Of a stretch of 64,000 bases of DNA, positions 54,641 through 64,000 are shown one piece after another. The stretch covers positions 804,795 through 868,794 of the forward strand of contig NMRA01000138.1 of assembly GCA_002633005.1 (NCBI GenBank), given 5' to 3'. This DNA is from Phoronis australis. Its lineage: Eukaryota > Phoronida > Phoronidae. Within the stretch, counting starts at the first letter, position 1. Each line of letters begins with the position of its first letter. The position numbers and the translations under genes are program-made. The notes under the pieces are model-generated. The model saw only the letters and a list, made by a program, of their open reading frames with translations. It was not told where the DNA came from and searched no databases.

Positions 54641-56407
54641 GGTAGGGCTTGTTTTCTGTTATAAAGAGCAGCATACAAACTCTCAAGAGGTCAAAAACAC
54701 TCAGGAAAATCTTTGAATTTACTAGGGCTGGCTAGCCCTGAAATTTGAACATGGTGTGCAGGACTTTCATTCAAAAATATATATTATCAGTCATGTGAAA
54801 CCATTATGTCTTTTTTCTGAGAATAATACATTACTGATTGGCTGCTGAGATTGGCTTTTCAGTTAAGCACTCAGAATACAAAGTGACTGATAAATGGTGA
54901 AATGCTTGTGATTAAGTTTCCAATTTGTTTTCATCTACTAACTAAGTTAATTTCGGACTTTAAGTGTCCTAAGAAGACCAATTTTATTGCATTAAAGTAT
55001 CTATTACTGACCAAGTGATTGTTTTGTGGTGTACCGCACTCATTTATCATGCCATATTTCTGTCTGGGAGACTGGGAGAGTGCAGATCCTTGATGGGTGT
55101 TTTAAATTGTTTTGGTGGAGGTACTTATTCTGGCTATCCTTGCTGGCTGATCTGATTCGGATTTATTTGTTTGTAAGTTATGTTGTGTTATTTGTATTCA
55201 AGTGTATACATTACTTAGTTAACTTATACCATGTTCATTCAGGGTGACTCACTTTGAAATTTTCACCTTGTCTGGTGTTAAGTTTTCCCATTGTAAATTT
55301 TTGCTATCTCTTCCGTACTGATGACATGTTCAAGTTTCAATTGATGAATTTCAGTGTGGTGTCATAAAAAACTATTGGCTGAAAACTGAAACTATACAGA
55401 CTTTGCTCTTCCTTCCAGGTTACTAAGAATACAAGTTTGTACAAGATGACTTTTGCATCAAATTGTTTTTTGCAAAATAAATGTAACTTTAATTAAAAGT
55501 CACAATGCTGCAAACTATGCTCTGATGTTAACAACATCAATGCATTTGAAGTATTAGTCCTTCCAAAGCAATGTCATCGCATTCTCATTATTTCTTTAAA
55601 CTAAAACTGGTTACAATAGGTCTTTTGGAATTCCTGCTTTTCTTGAGGGAACTCCATTAGGGCTGTTCCAGTAAAATCTATATGGGAAGGGGGGGGAAGG
55701 CACCTTTTTTTCGCACCCACCACCCATATTTTTCATTTATTTCTTCAGCCTAGCACCCGTAATTTTTTATAAGTTTGAAATGCAACCACCCGTAATTTTT
55801 TTTTGTTCTTGTGGTTGACTGCACAGGCGCTTGAGTTTATCTGCTCCTCCATCACCACTAACGTCACTCATTACTAAGAAAACATAATTATGTTTCTTAT
55901 ATATGGTTATTAGCCATCGAGAAATTCGAGCAGCTGTGATTAAATGGTGTTATGGACATGCCAATGAGGAGATCGGAGGGAGTGAAAAAGTCGGAGCTTT
56001 TTGCAAGTTGCATTTTTGTTTCAGTTTTTGATTCTGTGCGGATTGTTTATAAAATTTACTAAAATTACACACCATCAAACATTTATGGCCCAATGAAACA
56101 ACAACCAGTAAATTTTTATTTGTTTGAAGTACGACCACCAGCCATTTTGAATTTAAATCACACGCAACCACCCATAAATTTTTATTTCAGTTGCCTTCCC
56201 CCCCTCCCACACAGATTTTGCTGGAACAGCCCTTACAAAAATTGCAGCAGTCACCAGCCCCTGACATCTGATGGGGGTATTTGGAATATTCATGACTGTG
56301 CGCTGGGAGTTATAAGAGAATCTGGGAAAATTAAGTTACAAGCCAAGTATTGTTACAGGGGTGCTTGTTTGAAAATGGGTGGACTCATTCAGAAACTCCT
56401 AGCACAC
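54641..56407 (+). repeat. Large direct duplication, copy 1 (with MITE)
   Basis: Pairs with 56,409-57,592. It runs from GGTAGGGCTTGTTTTCTG to CTCCTAGCACAC. After removing the 573-bp MITE and one TTA, the two copies are collinear: 1,019 vs 1,012 nt before the MITE site and 172 vs 172 nt after, with a few percent substitutions. Joined to copy 2 by a single N. Confidence 0.95.
55660..56232. mobile_element. PIF/Harbinger-like MITE, 573 bp
   Basis: Terminal inverted repeats of about 42 bp starting GGGCTGTTCCAG and ending CTGGAACAGCCC, with few mismatches. They are flanked by TTA on both sides (55,657-55,659 and 56,233-56,235). Copy 2 of the duplication is the empty site with one TTA. A 3-bp TWA target is the PIF/Harbinger signature. 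The interior has repeated ACCACCCGTAATTTTT-type words and no transposase. Confidence 0.93.
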
Positions 56408-56408
56408 N
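56408..56408. other. Single N at the duplication junction
   Basis: One undetermined base lies exactly between the two copies of the duplication. Two other single Ns (5,725 in a G run; 50,325 in a palindrome) also sit at sequence that is hard to assemble. Confidence 0.95.
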
Positions 56409-57592
56409 GGTAGGGCTTGTTTTCTGTTATAAAGAGCAGCATACAAACTCTCAAGAGGTCAAAAACACTCAGGAAAATCTTTGAATTTACTAGGGCTGGC
56501 TAGCCCTGAAATTTGAACATGGTGTGCAGGACTTTTATTCAAAAATATATATTATCAGTCATGTGAAACCACTATGTCTATTTTCTGAGAATAACACATT
56601 GCTGATTGGCTGCTGAGATTGGCTTTTCAATTAAGCACTCAGAATACAAAGTGACTGATAAATGGTGAAATGCTTGTGATTAAGTTTCCAATTTGTTTTC
56701 ATCTACTAACTAAGTTAATTTCGGACTTTAAGTGTCCTAAGAAGACCAATTTTATTGCATTAAAGTATCTGTTACTGACCAAGTGATTGTTTTGTGGTGT
56801 ACCGCACTCATTTATCATGCCAGATTTCTGTCTGGGAGACTGGGAGAGTGCAGATCCTTGATGGGTGTTTTAAATTGTTTCGGTGGAGGTACTTATGCTG
56901 GCTATCCTTGCTGGCTGATCTGATTCGGATCTATTTGTTTGTAAGTTATGTTGTGTTATTTGTATTCAAGTGTATACTTAGTTAACTTATACCATGTTCA
57001 TTCAGGGTGACTCACTTTGAAATTTTCACCTTGTCTGGTGTTAAGTTTCCCATTGTAAATTTTTGCTATCTCTTCCGTACTGATGACATGTTCAAGTTTC
57101 AATTGATGAATTTCAGTGTGGTGTCATAAAAAAACTATTGGCTGAAAACTGAAACTATACAGACTTTGCTCTTCCTTCCAGGTTACTAAGAATACAAGTT
57201 TGTACAAGATGACTTGTGCATCAAATTGTTTTTGCAAATAAATGAAACTTTAATTAAAAGTCGCAATGCTGCAAACTATGCTCTGATGTTAACAACATCA
57301 ATGCATTTGATGTATTAGTCCTTCCAAAGCAATGTCATCGCATTCTCATTATTTCTTTGAACTAAAACTGGTTACAATAGGTCTTTTGGAATTCTTGCTT
57401 TTCTTGAGGGAACTCCATTACAAAAATTGCAGCAGTCACCAGCCCCTGACATCTGATGGGGGTATTTGGAATATTCATGACTGTGCGCTGGGAGTTATAA
57501 GAGAATCTGGGAAAATTAAGTTACAAGCCAAGTATTGTTACAGGGGTGCTTGTTTGAAAATGGGTGGACTCATTCAGAAACTCCTAGCACAC
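56409..57592 (+). repeat. Large direct duplication, copy 2 (empty MITE site)
   Basis: 1,184 nt collinear with copy 1. It continues directly into unique sequence (AATGAAAAACTTC), whereas copy 1 stops at the N. Open frames of 60-100 codons appear in both copies but are not conserved beyond the duplication itself. Confidence 0.95.
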
Positions 57593-57988
57593 AATGAAAA
57601 ACTTCTTCCCCTAATGACAACAATTGACAATTAAAAGTGAACCCTGATGGCTTTTTGTTGACTATCCTAAAGCTCAGAGCAAATTTCAGCATTTATTTTC
57701 CCTTTTGATTGGTGCATTTTGAACATTTGGTATTGAACCAGGAAAGTGAAAATTTTTGACAGTGCGCCTAAGGAAACATGTTTGTGTATTCTCCCATTTC
57801 TCAGTGTTAACCTAAAGTTTTCTTGTGTCTGTTGGTAGGTTTCGAAGAATTTAAGCAATTTTTAAGTTATCTGTTGTATATTTTTAATTTGTGAACCCAG
57901 GTTAAATGTTATGTTGAATATACTGTTTGGCAGATAAAAATTTCCTGGCTGTAACTTACATCTGATTTACCCCTCTTAATTTTTCCAG
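57593..57988 (+). other. End of PPIP5K intron 24
   Basis: About 400 bp of unique sequence before exon 25; nothing recognised. Confidence 0.6.
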
Positions 57989-58075
57989 AACAATCTCCCC
58001 TTCACCATGGACACTTGAGGCATTGTCGGCATTCATTTGCCGGCCTGTTTGCTGGTCACCTGTTAGAGCACACGG
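57989..58075 (+). CDS. PPIP5K: PPIP5K exon 25 (residues 1087-1116)
   Basis: His-rich HHGHLRHCRH followed by SFAGLFAGHLLEHT, in the position of the human SHCAGLFSTSVLGG lead-in. Acceptor TTCCAG, donor GTAAGT, phase 1. Confidence 0.82.
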
Positions 58076-58662
58076 GTAAGTGACAGCTTGCTACTCTGGA
58101 TATCGTAGTATCTGCACTCACTATGTCTAATGTAATTGTTAACATGTGCATTAGCTAAGGGTTGTGGGTCTTTTTAAGCAGTGCTGCTATATGTTTCACT
58201 AACTTATCTCTTCTACTTTTATGTGAGTACAATGATGAGTGTACAACATTACTGTCAACAGCTAAATTTAAGGGAATTTGCATATTCATACATTCTGCAT
58301 GGTCAGCAGAGGGTCTTGCCTCAGTCAAACCACGCCTGTTATAGGCTGCGAGCTGTAATTCAATGTTGCGTGCGAAGATTAACAGAATCATTAAGGGGAG
58401 TATGTGTTGTCTCAACAGTATGGGGTTATGGGCTTCACAGTTTAACACCGTGTTATAGTTTTGTCATTATGATAATCATTTATTAAGCAATGCCACCCTG
58501 ATAATATTATTTCTTTTGCTTGTCCAACTGTAACAGTGCATTGCATCTGGAACGACCTGGGATTCATGTAGTATAGCCTTCATTGAGCTTGTCTTGTATC
58601 ATCTCTTTACTTTTCATTATACGTTTCTGTGTGCATTTTCTTGTCGTCATTCTTTCCTTAAG

Positions 58663-58752
58663 GTTCCGCAAGTTCTCTATTCAGTACCAAAGTAATCAGT
58701 GGTTCTTCTAGTGCGCCAAATCTTCACGATCTTGAGTACGGCACACACGAGG
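58663..58752 (+). CDS. PPIP5K: PPIP5K exon 26 (residues 1116-1146)
   Basis: Encodes SLFSTKVISGSSSAPNLHDL, matching the human LFSTSVLGGSSSAPNLQDY segment, a conserved serine-rich tail motif. Acceptor CTTAAG, donor GTATGT, phase 1. Confidence 0.93.
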
Positions 58753-59232
58753 GTATGTCTATTTATTGTGTGCGTTAACACACGTTACCTAACCCCGTTT
58801 TCACGCTGGAAATTCCCGTTACTAAGAGTCATAGAAAGAGTGTCAAGTTTGTAGACAAATGTTTTTGTTGTTAAAAGCTTGACCTGTGCTGTGTTTCCGC
58901 TAAGTTTAACTGTTGGACGAATCCTATAATCGGTAGTACAATGAGGATGCATTTTGTGAAGTTTTGAGATGCAGGAAAGACCGGATGTTGGATGAAAGGT
59001 CACTTCCAATGTACAGAATGCATGTATATGATATGTACACTACACTGAAATATCAGAGATAAATATCTGTTACCACAAGAAGTGTAAAATGACAGATTTT
59101 TAACCAGGTCACTTGTCATGAGTTACTGAAAAGGGGACAAATTTATAGTAAAAGTCCCACAAAGAGCTAATTAGGTCAAGTCAAAATTACAAATGTCAAC
59201 TAAATTTAGTTCGTGACTGTGAAATAAACAAT

Positions 59233-59390
59233 GACTTCTATTGGCTCTGTGATAATATACCAGTGACCTCTATTGTCTCTATGATAATATACCAGTGACC
59301 TCTATTGTCTCCATGATAATATACCAGTGACTTCTATTGGCTCTATGATAATATACCAGTGGCCTCTATTGGCTCTATGGTGATGTCATT
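59233..59390 (+). repeat. 32-bp minisatellite, 5 copies
   Basis: GACCTCTATTGTCTCTATGA begins units at 59,233, 59,265, 59,297, 59,329 and 59,361 (spacing 32), each ending TAATATACCAGT, with two alternating variants (GGCTC/GTCTC). Confidence 0.92.
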
Positions 59391-61291
59391 TTTAATTAGG
59401 AACCCAAACTTGCCATATTAAAGAACCAAAAACAAAGGTCCCCATCCCAAAACATGATCCAAAACAATGCTCCATGACATGCCTTCAGAGGTTTGTTTTA
59501 GTTATTGTACACTCACTTATGACTAAGACATGGTCATACTTTAGGCACAGTTTTTCAGAAAAGATTCAACATTATGGTCACATTTATGACCTGAGTTTGA
59601 CTTTGTTGCATTTGTTTTTTTTTCTGTTTTGAGTTCTTCATTATGCTTTCAGTTTTCCATACTTTTCTTCCCAATGGTTTATTATCAACGTATTCTTCAG
59701 GTACTTGTGGACATAATACTTGTCCTGGGAAACCAAAGAAATTCCCACCATGAATTTTCAAAGAAGCGCCCCCTATAGGCACTCTTTTGAACTATCCAGA
59801 GGAATACCCAATAAGGTCTATTATGAATGTCACTGTCATGGCTAATTAAGGCAAAAATGATTATTCATGGACTAGTATTTGGAAAAAAGTTTTGAAGCAG
59901 ACACAAAAATGTGCTGTCATTCATAAGTTATAAAAGAATCCTCATATTCTTAAGATTACACTAGGTGCTGAATCCCATACAACTTTCTACAATTGTATTC
60001 TTTCATACAGCAAAGCAAAATGAAGCCAAACAGTGACTTTTGACATAAGAATGTGTATTGGTTATCTTTCAGTTTGTTTTAATCATGGATTATAGTTTAA
60101 CAGTTTAATGTGCAACTCTGCTTATTCTGTGTTAGTTGATGTTGCTCACTCATGCTACATGAACCATGGGCACGCTGTAATGGTATTATTTATTGCCATC
60201 TAAACAAACTAATCAATCTAAAATTGTCATGGATTTTTTGTTTCCATCTAAACAGACTTCTTAATTTAGTGCTGTGAAAGGTTACAGTTATGTATTAGTT
60301 ACTTGTGGCAAAGTTAAGTATCACGATGTAATGTTATGTCAAATGATTACAGAGTGTGTCACTGCTCAATCACTAAATTTGGCAGAAAAAAAGACTATAA
60401 TTATGTAATATTTAGATTTCATGTATTTCTTCATTGTGCTTGCTGTGTATAAACTAACAAGGTGTGGCAGAACTAACATTTGTTTTTTCCTTTAACTAAC
60501 GATCTTCTCGGTGAAATTTTATGTTTTCATAATCAACTGAGCATTTCCATTGCTCAGCAGATCTGCTTTTACCTTATTTGTTTTGATACTAAAAGCCGTT
60601 CATGTGAGTTTTTCGTGGAATATTTTCATCGAAATTTTCGCTCAAGTGAAGAAAGCTAATAATTTTTCAATTTTTTTCATGTGTGTGATAAATTTTCGAG
60701 ATTCTTGATAAACTTATGCAAAAAGGCTTACCTGAACAGCTCATAAGTGACATGTGCTTGTTTGGCCCAAAGCCAATGGTTAAGCCCCTGTAGGTCCTCC
60801 GCAAATTTTTTAAAATGGAGTTGACCAGTTTTGATGTCGATTATGTAGACGAAGTGGGGACTAATTGTCGGCAATGGTATTCAGAAATTCTTTGAAGTTG
60901 TTTTGAGTAAAAATGTCGACCCGTCTGACTTCTATTTTGTCTGGATTTGGAAATGCCACCATTTTGAAACCACTTATCAATCCACTTCCAAGTCAAAATT
61001 TTTGCTAAGCACATGTTCTTAGCACTTGTTCTTAGCACATGCCCTTAAATTCTTTCATCTCACTAAAGCACTAAAGCAGCTGAATTAGACTTAAATAGCA
61101 ACTTAACGTCGACTACTTTGAGTGTCTTGATAATTGCTGGATTATTTCAGTTATTTCATCTTTAGTTCAAGTATGTTTATTCAGAATTTGGGCACCATAT
61201 GGTTGATGGATATTGATTCATAGAGGGATGACTTTGATATCTAACCAGCCTACTGATTTGTAATTGGTTGAAGGTAATTTAGCCAAACCTG

Positions 61292-61430
61292 AACCCCCTC
61301 TGGGTGAATACTGGACCTCCTCTGGGTGATTGCTGGACCCCCTCTGGGTGAATACTGGACCCCCTCTGGGTGAATGCTGAACCCCTTCTGGGTGATTGCG
61401 GGACCCACTGTGGGTGAATGTGACTTTTGT
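61292..61430 (+). repeat. 22-bp minisatellite abutting the exon 27 acceptor
   Basis: CTGGGTGAATACTGGACCCC-type units recur at 61,300, 61,322, 61,344, 61,366, 61,388 and about 61,410 (spacing 22). The array ends about 10 nt before the acceptor AG at 61,439-61,440, so it supplies the branch-point region of intron 26. Confidence 0.93.
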
Positions 61431-61440
61431 ATACACTCAG

Positions 61441-61692
61441 GTTTTGTTGACCATCGTATTATAGGTATTGAAGGTTGTAAAGGTGCCCCTCCAATCCAAC
61501 CCCTGGAGACCCTTCACAACTCACTAACCCTCAGCCACATGGAACAGTTCCTGGCTAGGATGGTCAACACAAAATTCAAGACGCCAGTGCCATCCCCTCC
61601 ACGCCAGCCGTCCACGCCCCGTATGTATGATGCGCGGCCGGTGCTACCTCCCCCACCTTCATATTCCAGTCAGCAAAGCTCAGTGGAAAGAG
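61441..61692 (+). CDS. PPIP5K: PPIP5K exon 27 (residues 1146-1230)
   Basis: Encodes PPIQPLETLHNSLTLSHMEQ, the conserved C-terminal motif (human [20 protein letters not shown]), then a Pro-rich stretch (PSPPRQPSTP, VLPPPPSYSS). Acceptor ACTCAG, donor GTCAGT, phase 1. Confidence 0.93.
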
Positions 61693-62234
61693 GTCAGTAC
61701 AATGTGGACATCTCTAGGTACAGTATTGACCATAACTTATGAAATTAGCACTGCTGCATGCATGACAAGCCATAGGTTCCAATGATCATCTACTTGAAAT
61801 TAACGGCATCATGTAATTGCAATGGTGAAATCTATCTTACCAGTACTCCCTCTGAGCAAGGATAAAAATTGATTTCTATCCTTGCCAAATGCCAGCAGTT
61901 AGTGGCACTTAGTTGTTGCAGTGTGTAGGATACCAACGGAATATGGTCATTTTGGAAAGTTCAAAGGTTGTACTTGCGGCAAATATTCGGTCGATTTTCT
62001 AATCAAGTTTAAAAAAAAATGGTCTTTAGCCCTGGCTAGTGTCAGTATCTCATTCTGAATCTAGCCTTGCTCTTGGTAACATACTTAAATGGTTGAGACA
62101 GTTGTAGTTAGAACACTGAGACATACTGAAGCTGCAATCTATGAACAGAAAGTCATCGGAAGAAAAGGAGTCGTCAAACATGTGTATGCCTTGTATGCCA
62201 AATGTTTGATTAAACCTGGAATTTTATGTTTCAG

Positions 62235-62425
62235 GTGTCAGCTACCCTTCATCAGCAAGCTCTAGTGCAGGTCCAGACTCGCCCTCTAGTGTCTCAATTA
62301 CTGATGATGTATTCCAACGCCTTCTACAGTCAATAGGTAGTCATGCCAACCAGCCAACAAGCAGTTGTGCTACCGACAGTAATTTAACTGATGCCTTGAT
62401 GGACACAAGTTCAAATACAAAATGA
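62235..62425 (+). CDS. PPIP5K: PPIP5K exon 28, terminal (residues 1230-1292, TGA)
   Basis: Ser-rich end (SYPSSASSSAGPDSPSSVSI, DDVFQRLLQSIG) closing at TGA 62,423-62,425. Acceptor TTTCAG. The nearest AATAAA is at 62,911, inside a repeat. Confidence 0.88.
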
Positions 62426-62762
62426 TGGATTTTAGAATGTGACCAAATAATGATGTCTTAGTGATTTCCCGCTGTCTTGGGTTATATAATTGTATGGGTA
62501 TAAGCACTTTAGTTTTATGAAATACATTGTTCTTGAGGACATTCATTAGTCTTCTAATTTTACCTAGTTATCTAATTTATTGTTATACTGTATGCGCGAA
62601 GTTTTGCCTATGCCTGCACTTAAGCGCATGAATCTATGTGGGAAGCTATGGCTATGTCTAGAATGATGTGCATACACTTAATGGGAAACTTGTGCGTAAA
62701 GCCAAGGAGCAAATGGTTAAACAAGTGTTTCGCTATGTTTTGTTGGCGAAAAATTGAATTTG
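62426..62762 (+). other. PPIP5K 3' UTR / flank
   Basis: No polyadenylation hexamer of the AATAAA type before 62,911, so the 3' UTR may run into the adjacent Penelope-like fragment. Confidence 0.4.
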
Positions 62763-62910
62763 TAAAAACAACTATGGTTTTAAATCGACTTGACATGTTT
62801 CCGTGTCATTTATTCAAACACCATCATCAGAAGAGAGATTATAGTGGCCAGCTAGCTAGGCCCAGCAACAAGTATTGAAGCAAAGATACAGTCAGCTTAC
62901 AGGGAGTGAC

Positions 62911-62916
62911 AATAAA
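62911..62916 (+). promoter_or_regulatory. Candidate polyadenylation signal of PPIP5K
   Basis: AATAAA, 486 nt after the stop codon, inside the Penelope-like fragment. A second hexamer lies at 63,168-63,173. Assignment is by position only. Confidence 0.35.
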
Positions 62917-63192
62917 CTAGAACAACAATGACAACCTGTGGTGTGCCAGTTGCTTATTGAGACTGGGCTTGCACCAACTGATGTGTAGAGCCTTTGTTGT
63001 TTCTGCCTGGTCTATTATTGCAAAGTCATTGAAAGAGCACTGCTGATAACAATGATTGAAGCTCTGTAGATGAATATTTACATGTGAACCTCTGTCAGAA
63101 TTTAGATATTCCCTAGTCCTGGTTTTCAAATGGCGAACAGTTTTCTTTCTTCTGATGATTGTGTTTGAATAAATGACACCGAAACATGTCAA
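62917..63192 (-). pseudogene. GIY-YIG endonuclease fragment of a Penelope-like element
   Basis: A 91-codon frame with R-H-L-K-T-R-x-R-E near residue 20, then S-H-V-N-I-H-L, F-N-D-F-A-I-I-D-Q-A, and A-L-H-I-S-W-C-K-P-S-L-N-K-Q at the end. This spacing matches the C-terminal GIY-YIG domain that follows the reverse transcriptase in Penelope-like elements, which nicks target DNA. The GIY/YIG start is not evident and there is no RT, so this is a remnant. Confidence 0.6.
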
Positions 63193-63329
63193 GTCGATTT
63201 AAAACTGTGGTTGTTTTTAGTAATATATGGTGCTACTTGCTATCAAATCGAATTAGGCTTTTTACTTTCATAAAATTGATGTTGTAATTTTCCTTGCCAT
63301 GACACAATTCTATTTCGATTACTGACAAG

Positions 63330-63420
63330 AGTTAAAACCATCAGTGACTCAAGAAAATATTTCAGAGTTTATTTGGATTAGCCAACTCTAACATTGTGAA
63401 TTCAAAAATGGCTCCTGACT
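63330..63420 (+). repeat. Dispersed repeat fragment, related to 1,105-1,312
   Basis: CATCAGTGACTCAAGAAA, then CAGAGTTTATTTGG, GCCAACTCTAACA and TTCAAAAATGGC follow the same order as at 1,105-1,180. Confidence 0.55.
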
Positions 63421-63760
63421 TGAGTTAGAGACAGGAGTGGAATCATAATTATATGAGAGTAACAGGTCTAATTTGATTTTCATTAATCAGCTAAATAGTG
63501 TTTGGAAATAGCAAGGGAGTAAAGCTCGACGTATAGTTGTGTGGGCACATGGGCCTAAATAAGTGCATAATTATTATGTAACAACGTTAGGGTCCTCTGT
63601 CATCGTTCATTACTTTCTGAACTGCTGTGGTAGTTGTTCAGATTGTTCATATTTTAGGTGAATGGTTGCCACAGCCGAGGCAACAGTTCTTGGAAATTTT
63701 CTTTCAATTATCCGTGTATATGAACATGCATATCTTAAACCCCTGTGGAAATATAGATCC

Positions 63761-63822
63761 CAAACATTTTTAAGTCTGGTGTGGCCAACAGGTGGCATGC
63801 AAACCAGACTTAAAAATGTTTG
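63761..63822. other. Perfect 20-bp hairpin
   Basis: CAAACATTTTTAAGTCTGGT at 63,761-63,780 is the exact reverse complement of 63,803-63,822, with a 22-nt loop. The flanks do not extend the pairing. Confidence 0.9.
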
Positions 63823-64000
63823 CAATTATCAAATGCACTGATACACATTTCTGACATAGTCAGTATTCCAAGTGTCAGTTAGTGCCATAAGTTTCACCAT
63901 AGTCAGATAATTTGGATTAATAGAGTAATTGTACATATGTATCACAGAGGTTGTAAAGTAAAAGTATTACAAAATGTGCTTCTGGTATGAAATCCAATAA
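63823..64000. other. Right-edge sequence, nothing recognised
   Basis: Short AT-rich stretch to the end of the window. Confidence 0.5.

Larger units (their letters stand above)
58753..61440 (+). other. PPIP5K intron 26
   Basis: 2.69 kb holding a 32-bp minisatellite (59,233-59,390), a 22-bp minisatellite against the exon 27 acceptor, and a fragment of the repeat with CCCGTTTTCACGCTGGAA near 58,795. The remainder is featureless. Confidence 0.55.
23615..62425 (+). other. PPIP5K: PPIP5K gene (28 coding exons, introns included)
   Basis: Encodes a diphosphoinositol pentakisphosphate kinase, VIP1 family. It is a cytosolic enzyme that phosphorylates IP6 and 5-IP7 at the 1-position to give 1-IP7 and IP8; its second domain removes that phosphate. 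Twenty-eight exons join with consistent phases to 1,292 codons plus stop. Residues about 33-350 are the ATP-grasp kinase ([11 protein letters not shown] start, KPFVEKP at 171-177, [17 protein letters not shown] at 310-314). Residues about 367-905 are the phosphatase-like domain ([10 protein letters not shown] from 377, [22 protein letters not shown] at 848-853). The rest is a Ser/Pro-rich tail with a conserved GSSSAPNLHDLE and PLETLHNSL. Length and order match human PPIP5K1/2. The single copy, with vertebrate-like domains, fits the pre-duplication gene of invertebrates. Two oddities are an extra 31-residue block in exon 18 and a probable assembly duplication in intron 24. Confidence 0.97.
62763..63219 (-). 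mobile_element. Penelope-like element fragment with inverted arms
   Basis: Arms 62,763-62,837 and 63,145-63,219 are 75-bp inverted copies with about eight differences (core TTTAAATCGACTTGACATGT). Coding sequence runs leftwards from the right arm. The left arm is a flipped duplicate of the same upstream piece. Such inverted ends are known for 5'-truncated Penelope-like and LINE copies. Confidence 0.6.

Noticed and set aside
59555-59782. 75-codon minus frame in intron 26
   Set aside because: No homology or splice support; antisense to the gene.

Overview
The window is animal genomic DNA, AT-rich and loose: short exons with GT/AG introns, tRNA-derived SINE fragments, LINE, Penelope-like, Ty3/gypsy and MITE elements, many minisatellites, and single N characters typical of a draft assembly. 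Gene content and intron density suggest an invertebrate metazoan, most likely marine. I cannot name the species from the sequence.

Right half (23,615-62,425, + strand): one complete gene that I reconstruct as 28 coding exons. It encodes a 1,292-residue PPIP5K/VIP1-family enzyme, the diphosphoinositol pentakisphosphate kinase. All splice phases join in frame and the exon lengths sum to 3,879 nt including the stop. It has an N-terminal ATP-grasp kinase, a histidine-acid-phosphatase-like domain with the RHG motif, and a divergent Ser/Pro-rich tail ending in the conserved PLETLHN region. Its introns carry most of the other structure: modular ~150-bp repeats, minisatellites, a PIF/Harbinger-like MITE, a hAT-like element, a foldback element, SINE heads, and a 1.2-1.8-kb duplication joined by one N.

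Left half (1-23,600): mostly repeats. A minus-strand exon at 1,965-2,105 resembles the first coding exon of a TMEM63/CSC1-like channel whose remainder would lie off the left edge, so the two host genes are probably head to head about 21.5 kb apart. Between them lie a degenerate ~110-bp tandem array, GC/poly-G-rich repeat fragments, a decayed L1/Tx1-type LINE 3' end (6,667-7,880, minus), and a full-length Ty3/gypsy LTR retrotransposon (9,039-16,026, minus) with 652/654-bp LTRs, a GTTA target duplication, PBS, PPT, gag and pol. Pol carries one frameshift.

Right edge (62,426-64,000): the PPIP5K 3' flank contains a Penelope-like GIY-YIG fragment flanked by 75-bp inverted arms, a fragment of a dispersed repeat also seen at the left edge, and a perfect 20-bp hairpin.

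The points I rate most worth checking are: a diverged 31-residue internal duplication in PPIP5K exon 18 with an in-frame alternative acceptor; a 31-bp tandem triplication spanning the exon 6 acceptor in which only the last copy keeps the AG; and the N-joined duplication in intron 24, which looks like two haplotypes laid end to end with a MITE present/absent polymorphism. I see no bacterial-type operon, CRISPR array or defence system.
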